A stretch of DNA of 64,000 bases, from positions 253,346 through 317,345 of the forward strand of contig DF236956.1 in the NCBI GenBank assembly GCA_000708835.1. Direction: 5' to 3'. The DNA comes from Klebsormidium nitens (taxonomy: Eukaryota > Streptophyta > Klebsormidiophyceae > Klebsormidiales > Klebsormidiaceae). Positions 1 to 11,000 of the stretch are shown piece by piece. Each line of letters opens with the position of its first letter. The stretch's first letter is position 1. The notes under the pieces were generated by a model that was given only the letters and a program-made list of their open reading frames with translations, was not told the DNA's origin and ran no database searches. Made by a program: the position numbers and the translations under genes.

Positions 1-2790
1 GTTAAATATGTAACGTGGGCGGGTAACGGTGGCATCGGCGGAAGCCGTAAGGAGACTATGGGGCCCAGAAAGCCCCGACGGGATTGCCTTCGTCACCACC
101 ACGACATGACAATTCAACACGCTAGAAAGGTGCCTGAACTGCAAGATGTAACTTTGTATTTTGCGATTAAAGTGAGCAGACGGGCGAGAACCGGTTGGCA
201 TCAGAAGGAATCTCGAAGCAACTCGCGGGACAGCCCAGAGAACAGGTGTCAGAGCCACGGTTTGACGACTTCACCCAGACTCTGCCCGCCTGACATGCAA
301 GCCTGGCAATGGTTTTCATTCTGGCGGTACAAATCAGCAGACAGTTGTGTTTGGGCAAATCAGGTGGCTTCGGAAGACCTCGATAACGAAGTGTGGGCGC
401 CGATATGCCCAAACGGAAGAGTCGTCACAGCCGCTGAGCCACTGGGCCGAACTTGGACGGCTCTCCGTACAGAAAAGTATTCTGTAGAAGCAGGTTGGAT
501 TCTGGCCTTTAATACCAGCACAAGAACGGAGTACCAGGGGCAGTTGACGTCCTAAGATACACGTGGGCGCGGAAAGACTCAGACGGAAAAGTCGTCATAA
601 CCACAATCTGACAATTCTACTAAACAAGAATGCCTGCATTAGGTGGTAAATGGAGTAGTACGACTCCGGAACAACAGCACAGCTCTTCGCAGGTCACTGT
701 GGCGTCGGAAGAATAACGCTTAGCAACTACTACGGATGGGCGAGGAAGCCAACACGCCTCTTGACTTACCGAAACGTTCCCGTACGTTGGCGGTACAGCC
801 ACAATATAACGACTCTGCTTACAGATGGCCTGCTTGAGTCGGAAGCTTGTGCTTGATCTGGCGGTCTACTCACCAGCGCAGTTGTGTCTGGACGGATCAC
901 AGTGGCATCGGAGGAGTCTTATTACAGCGTTGCGTGGGCGCGAGAAATGCCCAGACGAAATGACGTCAGTGCCACAGAGTTTCGATGACTCCACTGACAA
1001 GATGGCTTGACTGGAGCGCAAAGTGTAGTGATAACTGGTCTGGAAGCTACACCGAAGTCGAGCAGGCAAAGGTGGCGTCAAAAAAACCTTCGTCCGAACA
1101 GGTGAGGGTGGCTTTGAAAGGCTCCTTGGAAACTTACGAGAACGCAAAAAGCCCATGATAAACCGTCTCAGCCACGGTCCCGACTCGTGACTCTGCTTAT
1201 AGAAAGGCTTTCTCGAAACGCAAGCTGTAGTAACGACTGTGGCCGTTGAACTTACACCAGGACAAGGGCAGGTGAGGGTGGCTTCAGAGAAGCTAGTAGG
1301 ACAACTTTGGGTGCGAAAGGCCCCAGAGTAGTCTCGTCGCAGCCACAATTTCCTGACGAATCAACTTACCGAGTCGGAATAGTTCTCACAGCCACGATCA
1401 AACGACTCTACTTACAAGTAGGCTTCTCTGACGGGCAAGCTGTGGTCTTGAATGTGGCGGTTACACACACCAGCACACTGTAGGCTTACGTGACGGCGCG
1501 GCGTCCACAGACCTCTCAGGACTTCTCTAGGCTCGGATTCGAACCAAACGGGGAAGTCGTCAGAGCCACCAGAATTGTACGGCTCTATCTGAAGAGAGGC
1601 TTGCCTAAAGCGCAAGATCTTTGGCAGCCGTGAAAACTAGAACAAGGCAGGTAAGGTGCAATTGAAGACCGACTTCTAGAAGCCGACTGGGAGCAGAAGG
1701 CCCAGCGGAACTGAGCCAGACAATTCTCAAAGACACCGCACTTTCTCGACTCTACTTACAAAGGGCTTGCCTGACGTGCACCCTTTAGCAACGATTCTGC
1801 AGGTGGATTTACCAGAGGTGAATATCTGGACAGAACGTCATAGTAGCGTCAGCAGACCTCTCTGGAAGGTTAAACTTGGGCACGGACATGCCCAGAAAGG
1901 AACGTCGTCACAACCACCGAAATTTAACGACTCTACTTATTTCACATGGTCCGCTTGGATTGAAGTGTGTATGAATGACTTGATTAGGCGAGTCCTCACA
2001 GATGACGTGTCAAAGCCGGGTATGGTGGCGTGTCGGAGAACGTTTCCACAAAAGCTGACATGGGCGCTGAAAAGCCCACATAGAAAGTCGTCATAGCCAC
2101 TGCAGCTTGATACTCTTGATGACAAAGGCTTGCCTGAGGTGCATATGCTTAGCTGTAGTAATGATTATGGCGCGGCTGACCAGGTCACAGTGGCCTCGGA
2201 GTCGGACTCCTGCGACTCGGATGAGCGCGGAAAGCTCACGGAACAATCGTCACAGCCACGTCACTCTGAAGACCAGTCTACTTACACAGAGCCCTTGCCT
2301 GAGGTGCAAGATGTTGGCGGCTACACCAAAGTCCGAAGATAAGTGTGGCGTCAGAAGCTCTTGTGGAAAAGGGCTATGGACGAGAAAAGCCCAGGCCCAT
2401 GTCGTCTAGGAGAAAGTGCGGCAATCTCGCTTACAAGAAGGCCGGCTAATCAGATGCAAGCTATAGTGATGACACGGGTGGTTTAAGAGCACGCGGCTTT
2501 GGGCATAACCCGGTGGTGTACGAAGTCTTTACAGCTATCCCCATAGACGTCCCATAGACGTCTGGGTCGCATAGAGCTGTCGAGAGGGAAAAGTCGCAAC
2601 TGCCATAACCTGGACGACTTTACGTACAAGAAGGCCTCGCGATTGTTGAGGTGCATAATTGTCGTACTTACTGATGTGGCAAGAAAGTACAATTGTCTGG
2701 TAAGAACCGGTGGCGTCGGAAGTCTCTCGCACACCAAAGGTTCTGAGCGCAGCTTAGAACGGCCCAGACAGAATAGTCGTCACAACGACA
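1..2790. repeat. Decayed tandem satellite, block 1 (unit about 160-200 bp)
   Basis: A diverged unit recurs head to tail. In order its recognisable pieces are GGTGGCGTCGGAA, ACGTGGGCGCGGAAAGCCCA, CAGTCGTCACAGCCAC, GACGACTCTACTTAC, GGCTTGCCTGAGGTGCAAG, GTAGTAACGAC and GGCGGCTACAC. The GTCGTCACAGCCAC piece, or a degenerate form, falls near 421, 591, 789, 962, 1162, 1333, 1556, 1725, 1904, 2087, 2246, 2402, 2590 and 2771, giving about 181 bp per unit on average. An extra partial copy lies near 1382. No long reading frame is shared between units, so it looks non-coding. The length resembles plant centromeric monomers, but no centromere function can be read from sequence. The block starts at or before the left window edge. 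Confidence 0.85.
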
Positions 2791-3660
2791 CTCTTTCCAA
2801 AAACCACAATTGGATTTAACTCCAAGGTTAAAGCAGCAAAGAATGCCATTTCCTCAGAGCTCTTGCAAGCGCGTTCCGGAACGTGGCGCGCCCCTGGACC
2901 ATTGTGCTGCGCGCGCGCGCGCGCGCGAGCCATGATTGCGGGGAGCTCAAAGGGGAGCTCAAAGCCCATCAGCTGTTGTAGAGTCCTTTCAAGTTTTTGG
3001 AATGAAATAGCGTCAGTTGCTCCATGCTTGCGGTCCGATCTCTGGTCGAAGAATCCAAAGATAGACAGTTGCAACTCGTGATGACTCTCCGTTCTCTAAT
3101 CAGGCTCACTAAGCAATTTGACTCTGGATACAATGGGCTGACCGATGTTCGGGGGAAAGAAACCTAGGAGAGCTCCAAGTACCAACATTCAGTGGTAACT
3201 GAGAAATTGCTGAAACAATCCAACCTCATGATCCCCAAAAAAGGCAGATCAAACAGACGTGAATCCACAAAAAGGAAGAGAGGAGAACCAATCCGCCGGA
3301 CGTCCAAACCGTAAACAGCTTTCCTTTTGGCACGTACAATTACTTCCTGGCTGAGAGCGGATGAATAGATAACAATCATTCGCCTCCTGTTGTTCACAAA
3401 AAGGAGAAGAGAACGTAGGCAGGACGCTACAAAGCTAGTTTCTTTTTCGACGACCGAAAGACCTGGTAATTTCTTGACGTGACTTCTATAGTGGGTCCGA
3501 CGCAGACCACTGTTGGCTTTGGGACCAGCTGGGCCCAGTTCTCATAGCCACAGTATGATTCGTTCTGCACTCGAAGGCATTGGACGCGTCGACGCGCCCA
3601 CCTAAGCTTTTCGACGTCAGCGTTTTGAACATCTTGGGATTGAATGGCTAGCTTCTGGGA
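2791..3660. other. Unrelated insert interrupting the satellite
   Basis: The repeat pieces stop here and resume near 3700. The insert contains an alternating GC dinucleotide run at 2909-2927, two copies of GGGGAGCTCAAA at about 2939-2962, and no convincing gene. One degenerate CTCATAGCCACAG match near 3540 may be a satellite relic. It could be an old transposon insertion, but I found no terminal repeats or target-site duplication that I can defend. Confidence 0.4.
2909..2927. repeat. GC dinucleotide microsatellite
   Basis: About nine and a half uninterrupted GC units, a sequence known to favour Z-DNA. It sits inside the insert that breaks the satellite array. Confidence 0.9.
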
Positions 3661-3699
3661 GCGCTGCCGGCGAGGATATCAATTGGAATTGAATTATTG

Positions 3700-6600
3700 C
3701 TCTTTCTTTTGGCGGTAAGAACACTTACAAGTGCAGGTAAGGGTGGCATCAGAAGCCGGTACTCTGACATACATTGGGCGCGGAAAGCCCCGACTGAAAC
3801 TGCAACCTTCACCTCCGGGATGACGATTCAACTCGCAAGAAAGCCCGCCTGGGGTGCATCGTGCTGCGATCGTGTAATCTTGGCGTTTAAAGTGAGCCAT
3901 CGGGCAGATACCGGATGGCATCAGAAGGAAATTTAGGACCAGGGGCATGGGCTCAGTAAGGACCTGAAAGAATGGTCGTCACCGCCACGAACCGACGAAT
4001 CTACTTGCAAGGAATTAAAGCTTGCCTGAGCCCAGGTGCAAGCGGTCGTCGGTTGCTCTAGCGGCTATACACGAGCGCACTTGTGTTTGGATGATGACGG
4101 TGGCGTCGGACAGCTTTTCAAGCGACCGCCAGACGTGGGCGCGAAAGCGCCCAAACGGGGAAATCATCACGGCCACCGAGGTTAGACGACTCTTTTCAGA
4201 AACGAGCTTGCCTGAAGCGCAAAATCTTTCACATCATCGATTGGCAGGTAACGGTGAAGTCTGACTTACGACAGCAACGCCAAACAGGAGCGGAAGGGCC
4301 AGCGGAACAGTCTTCTGAGCCACCGCACTTTGACGGCTCTACTTACCAAACCTCTTGATTGACGTGCAAACTGTAGCAACAACCCTGGCGGAAGTAGAAC
4401 AGCTCAGCATCTGGGCACGACGCCCAAGGTAGCGTTAGCGGACCTCTTTGAGAGGAAGAAAGGGCGGGTGAATGCCCAGACAGAAAAATCGTCACAGCCC
4501 CCGAAGTTTGACGACTCTACTTTGTGCAACAATGCAAATCAACGCTTGATGGATCTCGGAGGTGCAGGGTATAAGGATAACTCAATCAGGTACTGACGAA
4601 ATACCAGCAACATGTGAAGCGGGGTACGGCCGTGGCGTTGGAAAACTTTGCCGCCCACCTGGACATGAGCGCTGAAAGGCCCACACGGAACAGACGTCAT
4701 AGCCACACTTAATCTGGAACTCTGCTTACTAGAATTTGTTCGCGTGGGGTGAAAGCCGTAGTATCGATTTTGGTGGATAAACAACGGCATGCATGGAACG
4801 CATCGCTGGCGCCGATCTGACGTTGCAGAGAAGAACCTGCGTGAAGAATCCGAGAGCGAGGAGTCTAATTTGTAACAATCACGACTCTTCGTACATGAAG
4901 GCTTGCATGAAATTCAAGCTGGAGAATATGATGATTCGGCGGCTAAACAACAGCAATCTTGGTCAAGTAACGATGGCGTCGGGAGGCAATAGAAGACACA
5001 CTGCGGGCTTGGAAAAGCTCAAATGTCACATTCCGAAGTTCGTCACAGCTGACACTCAAACGTCGATTGGTCACAGCTCACACTCAGACGTCGACTGTAC
5101 TTACTAAAGTGCTTGACTGGTGAGGTGCAAATTGTACGATGATGTTGCCGGCTACAAAAGATTGGGACAGCTGAAAACGGTGGCGTCGGAACGCTTTTTG
5201 GAAAAGCATGAGAGCATGGAAAAGCGCGGACAAAAGTCGTCTCATCTGCGTACAGGTTGAGGACTTCTTTGACAGAAGGCTTGCGAGGGGTGCAACTTGC
5301 AAGCCGCCCTTATGACTTGTACAGCTACACCAAAGTGGCGTCGGCAGAAATCTGCGAGTGGGTTGTGCGGTGGAAAGCCCAGACCAAACAGTCTTCACAG
5401 CCTCATTCTGCCAGTCCTAGTTACAAGAACCAGATATTGCATCGGAAAAGTTCAGTTACACATCGGCGCGGGAAAGCCCAGAAGGAAGTGTCTGATCACA
5501 GCAGAAACGTGACGTCTCAAAATCTATCGGAAGGCTTGCGTGATTTATAAGGCCGACCGACTTTGGCGGACGTCCAGCACAGTGTCTAGGCCGGTCATTC
5601 TGTGTGGCATCAGACAAACTTGAACGGCTGAGGAGAACAATGGGCGCTAAAACGCTCACACGGAACAGTCGTCAAAGCCACCGCTCGATGACACTACTTA
5701 AACGTTGAAGGCTCGCCTGAGGTTCATTACGTATAGCCATACATATGCATAGCGGAAGAAATGACTTCGACGGCTAAACAACCGCTTCTGACACAATATA
5801 AGTGGCATCGGCAGGTGGTAATGGCATCTTTAGGCTATTGGGCCCGGAACGGCCCAGATGGAACAGTCGTCACAGCCACACTCGAACACTCTGACGACCG
5901 CAGTTAATAAGTAGAAAAAAGGCTGAGGTGCAAGTTGCAACGACGAATTTGGCAAAATTCGAGCACAACATCTGGGCGGCCGGTTTACTTTGGCGTCGAA
6001 TAAATTTCCAGGCAAGATGGACATGGCGCGAGAAAGTCCACACCAGGGATAGTCGTTATAGCCACAACTTGACGACACCGCTACCAGAAGCCTTGCCTGA
6101 GGTGGGAGCTTTTGACTTCCGCGTATACTGGCGGCTACACACCAGCATCCGGAACATGACGGTGGCTTCAGAAGACCTTTTCAAAGACGCAAAGGTGCAA
6201 CACATACCACACGCAAAAGTCGTCACGGCCACTCTGGCGGCTCTCCTATTACAGGTTTGCCAGATCCCTGAGATCTAAGCTGTAGTGATTTTTGGGCGTC
6301 TACTATCAGCACGGGGCACGTAACGGTGCTGCAATGAAAGTTTCCGGACACGGCACGGAAAGCCCAAACGAGCTCGTCTAAGCCAAAGCTGACGTCCGAC
6401 TCTTTTGACGAGAAGGCTCGCCGTCATTGCACACTGCAATGATGAATCTAGAGGCTACAGTGACGATGAGCAGGTAAACGTGGCGTCAGAACAATACCTT
6501 GAGGTCGACTGGGCGCAACAGTGCCCACGCGGAACAGGCATCGCAGCCACATGCGACTCCATTTTCAAGAGCGCTGGGCTTAGGCCGTGCTTGTAGTCGA

Positions 6601-7105
6601 CTCAAGCCGTTGAACGCCAGCATAATCTCGTGATGGTCACAGTGGCGTGGGAGGAAGCCCAACACTCAGCCGGGACGGTCATGCGCGCAGAAGGCGGCCT
6701 ACTCGAAACAGTCGTCACAGCCACAGTTGAGCAATAGGATGACTTGACTGATAGGACAAAAACATCTAGGACGCAGCTTGCTTGATGTGAAGCTAGAGTG
6801 ATGAGATTATGATACTTATGATGAATAATTAACCAAAGCCGGGAAGGTAAGGGTGGTGTCGGAAGCAAAAACGAGGGGGCGAGAAACTCACACCAGACTC
6901 GTTTCAGCCATTGGTTGACTACCAGTTTAGGCTTGCTGACGCACAATTAGCTGTCGGAAACCAATGGGCGCTTCAGTTCGAACCAGGACAGGGACAGGTG
7001 GCTTCGGAGACACAGAATAGATCTCTGGCGCAGAAAGCCCCATTCGTATATCGTCATAGCCACACAGTTTCCATACAAAATTGTTGGCACTTCGGTGTTG
7101 GCGGA
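3700..7105. repeat. Decayed tandem satellite, block 2
   Basis: The block-1 unit continues in the same orientation. Copies of the GTCGTCACAGCCAC piece lie near 3977, 4160, 4311, 4490, 4694, 5041, 5240, 5396, 5672, 5867, 6053, 6220, 6377, 6537, 6713 and 7052, with a few weak positions between them, so spacing is again about 150-205 bp. The inner arm pair TGGGC/GCCCA and the outer pair GTGGC/GCCAC recognisable in block 1 recur here, for example at 4134-4151, 5839-5856 and 6510-6526. A local 26-bp duplication lies at 5041-5095. No coding potential is shared between units. Confidence 0.82.
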
Positions 7106-7249
7106 AATTTCAGTTGCTTGCGACATCGAGAAATCTTGCTTGCGGGTCTCATGAGGTCGGAGTCCCCGCCAATGCCAAGAGCGCTGGGAAAAACGCTAGG
7201 TACGGTGCCCGCCTTCTCATCAGGCTGCTTCGTCACACACAGGTAGAAA

Positions 7250-7460
7250 TGGCTTTTCCAGGGGGTCGGGGAGAGGCCAGGCACAGCCCGAAGAGGGCCA
7301 CTCCCCGGGGTCCTCCCCTGACTCGGAGGACTCCGGGGATTTCGACAGCTCCCCGGGTTGTCCGTGGACCCCGGGGACTCAAGTCCGGGGACAGGTCCGG
7401 GGAGCGAAGCCGGGAAATGGCAAGGTACTGAGGCCGGGGAACGTTCCCCGGCTTCTTGGA
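7250..7460. repeat. GC-rich palindromic block inside the satellite
   Basis: This stretch has many CCCCGG/CCGGGG words, unlike the surrounding satellite. It contains a perfect 20-bp palindrome at 7433-7452 (GCCGGGGAAC followed by its complement) and repeated TCCGGGGAC words at about 7380-7402. Several of these could fold into nested hairpins. It may be a small foldback or MITE-like insertion; I see no clear target-site duplication. Confidence 0.55.
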
Positions 7461-7559
7461 GCGAGGTGACAGAACACTTAAGAAAGATGGTGTGAACACA
7501 CGCCGTTCCATCCGTTCCAGAACATGCAAGTGACATGCAAGCAATCATTGTTATTGATG

Positions 7560-8000
7560 CACACAATTCTCCGGAAAAATCAGGGGGCGGCGTTGGAAGA
7601 CATCGATCATCCAAAGCCATCTAGGAGCGAAATGCGCACACGAAGAATCGTCACAGATACCGGAGTGGGACGACTCTACTTGAAAGAAGTCTTGCCTGAG
7701 CAGCAAGATTTTCCGGCGGTCACACATGAGCACAAAGGCAGGTAGCGGTGGCATCGGAGGACGTCCTAACCACAACTTTACGTGGGCAGGAAAAGGCCCA
7801 AACGGAGCGCTCGTCACAGCCACGGCTTGAGTACTCGGACTCTACTCCCAACCTCATTCGACTCTGGCGGAGACAGCTCGATCAAGCTTAATGGTTGGAA
7901 ACGGCGAAACTGTGCCGTCAGAAAACCGACTATTTAAGAGATCAATGGGTGCTGGAAAGCGCTCAAGGAACAGTCGTCACGGGCACAGAGAGATCCAGAA
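7560..8000. repeat. Decayed tandem satellite, block 3
   Basis: Three more copies of the unit follow the GC-rich block, with the GTCGTCACAGCCAC piece near 7650, 7811 and 7974 (161 and 163 bp apart). The inner arms are visible at about 7788-7805 (TGGGC and GCCCA). Past 8000 the pieces become sporadic. Confidence 0.75.
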
Positions 8001-11000
8001 AGCAGGGAATGCAGGGAATTCATTGAAAAGGCCGAAAATTCGAAAAGTGGCGATCCCTTTGTTTAAGGGATTGAGGAGAGAGCACCGTGAAACAGCCAAG
8101 TGCTCCTTAACTTACGTGGCGTTGGGGCGCGACCAAAGATGGCCTCTAAAGGCAGAAATAAATGTCGCCCTCGCAAGAGGTGAAACCTGATAATCACCGG
8201 AGCGACCAGCTGACACGGCACAATGCGTCAACTTAAGGAGAATGAAACAATCAATCAATGGCGTCGGTTTCTTTCAAGCACCAGCCCATGAAGCTTGCGC
8301 GGCCTCAACGGCACGCCACGCATCGGAAACATCTTGTAGCGCGCAATCGCTGGGCATTCAGCTATTCTGAGGAGCGTTTTATAGGTGAATTACATCCGAT
8401 TCGGCACCGGTCAACAATAGCGAGGCTCGAGGAGGGCGAAAATTTCTTTATTAAATGCGCACACTTCTAGAGAAGTGGACCATGGGAGTTCTCCGCTTTA
8501 CTTTTTGCCCTATCCCCAAGTGCACCATAACCAAGACCTAGTAGCCTCGGAAGAACATGGAAAATGCAATGATGGCAATTCAAGATCGCCAGAAAATCGA
8601 GCAGTTCGTCACGGCTAGAGAGCAACTTCCTGCCTCAGCGACCAATTTTGAATTACAAAGTATGTGGTGGCCCATCGCTTGCAGCAGTAGGACAGACGCC
8701 TTTCATTCTGACACGCACATGCTTGTGAAGGATCAATTGGGTCTTACTGTTGCACGCTGTCACAAGTACCAGCTGAAGGCTGCAGAAAGGCCAGGCCGGA
8801 GGCGTTGTAATCGACGCAGCCTGCACGATGCTTCAAAACGAAGCCTGCCAGGCTCGCCAGTTGCCTGAACGAACGAGTCAGCTGTTTTGGATGTGTGAAA
8901 GTACGAATACGAAATCTGCTTCTAAAATCAGGCCCTTCGCAAGTAATTAATGGTTCGAACCCACAGGTGGGCAGGGGCCACAAGTTTACAGCCGTACGTA
9001 CATCCGTTCCATGTTTTCCGAGCGTAGCTTATTGCAGCGGAGACGGCTTCTCGAGAGTCAGCGGTATTCTGTGGAATGCATATTTAGTTACCGGCCATCG
9101 CAAGAGCAGCTGTCAGATCGCTATTGGTATTGGTGTCAGCGCTGCCAACACTTTGAAAGACTTGAGTGATCGCGTAACACGTTTTCCTGAAAGACGTGTT
9201 ATGAAGCGACGCACTGTGGAGAACAAAAGGCCCCTAAACGAAGGTTTCGAGTCAAAGGTGCAATCCAGCAGCGGGAAAGCGACAGATTGGCATCAAGTTG
9301 ACGGGGCATCTTCTCCAGTGAGCAGTCAAAAGAGCTCCTTAAGATCGTACACTCATTGCCAGTCGTATCATCAGCATTCCAGTTGTGCTTTATGCTTCTG
9401 GCTCAGAATCAGAGGTCGACCAGAGTTGTTTCTTTTTTCCTACTTTCTCCGCAACTAGCTAGCGCCTCCTTCGAAATCCCGAGCACCAAATGATGCAAGA
9501 ACTGACAGATCATGGTTCCGGACCCACTGAAAGTGTGAAGCCGACCCAAGTAGCTTTGAAATCAATCAGTTCACTGCTGCTCGCATTTGACGGATGCCTA
9601 GACTTTGAAGCACCGAGCTCAAAAGAAGTCTTGGATTACAGCGACATATGCTTGGAACGTTTTGTTGAAAGAAGACGCTCCTAAATATCCTAAAACATGT
9701 TTCAATTGCCGTTCAGAGGTCAACTTTTGCGGGGCCCAGACGGTCCGTTTACCGTCGGACTTTAAATAGACGCGCAGCGAGGACAATACGTCGAAAGTGA
9801 AAGCTTCTGATGGAGGCGAGGCCCATAATCAATTTGCGTTATGTGGGCGACAAGGAGCAGCACGTCTACGAGAACTTGCCACCTCCCAGAGACGGGCAGT
9901 ACAGCGGCCGAGTAGAACCGCACAACAGTCTCTTAATCTGTTGCAAAGCTAATCGACAAGCGAGTTTTAGCAGGCCTTGTGAATTGGTGGCGTGGGGTTT
10001 CCTTGCAGATTGCGCATCTGGCGCCCAAAGGTGCCACAAAAATTCAATCGTCACTGCCACACGTCTCTCAGGGGCAAGGCAAGTTCATCCCTACTAGTGC
10101 GACGGGTTTCGAAAACAGTGTAAGAGCATTGAGAGGGCAATTCCAAGTGGACTGGATGAGTGATAACGAGCAGTCAAAGATGCAGCGAGCCGCGAGACTC
10201 TTGCAACCAAAGGCTGTTCGCTTAGCATTTGCTACGTTTTCAGACCGATCAAATCCCAGGTTTGCTTCGACAGCCCGACAAGACGCAGTTTGAACGAATA
10301 TCCTTTCCGCTGCATCGAAAGAGCTACGAAAACGCCAGCTCGCGACGGAAAGGTTTGGAAGGCTGCACTTCGGACGAAGCTTAACATGCAAAGATTCTCC
10401 AGGCCTTGCCATTCGGCAAAAGCATTTGGGTCGATTACAACCAGGGCCGGATCTCAAGAGATCTCTGCAAAAAGGACCTCGGCCAAAGGACATGCCATGT
10501 GCCACGCAAGAACAATACTAAGAAATCCGTTGCAGCATCGGACCTTCAACTTCCTGGCCCCTGGAACGGAGAAAGTCCCAAGGATTCCGTCGTCCTTGCT
10601 GAATATGAAAGCGATCGTATTATCAAAACTTCCGATCACTTCCAGATAGAAGCCTCTCGTAAAACTGTGATACAGCGGCATATATATATGACACAGTGCT
10701 CTGACATGTTCTCAGCGGGCCCTTTCATCCTCGCCAGCAACTCCAAAACACATCCTCACACAACCCAGAAGTTTGCTTCGCTGTTCGTGCCACGAGTCAC
10801 GCAGACCTGGATGTTTCTAGCGCCGTGTTTTCAGAGTGGGGGGTCAGAATAGTCGTTGAATAGGGTCGGCGGACAGAAGCGCAAGAGCTCAGATTTACAA
10901 TAGTGGTGTGATCCCTAGAGGCATACAACATACGAAGGTGACTTAATGCAGTCGAAAGACCGATGGGGCAGAAGCAGGCCGACCGTTCAGCGTTGACAGA

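Noticed and set aside
1525-1560. tRNA gene on the minus strand
   Set aside because: A perfect B-box-like GGTTCGAATCC is present, but there is no matching acceptor stem, D arm or anticodon arm. The same applies to the GGTTCGAACCC near 8945 and the TTCGAGT near 40696.
1-8000. CRISPR-like array
   Set aside because: Units are diverged along their whole length with no conserved short repeat separating unique spacers, and the surroundings are eukaryotic.
1-8000. Hammerhead ribozyme satellite or retrozyme
   Set aside because: GAAA-containing hairpins and GTC words suggested it, but I could not find a CTGANGA core correctly placed with GAAA and a cleavage site in any unit.
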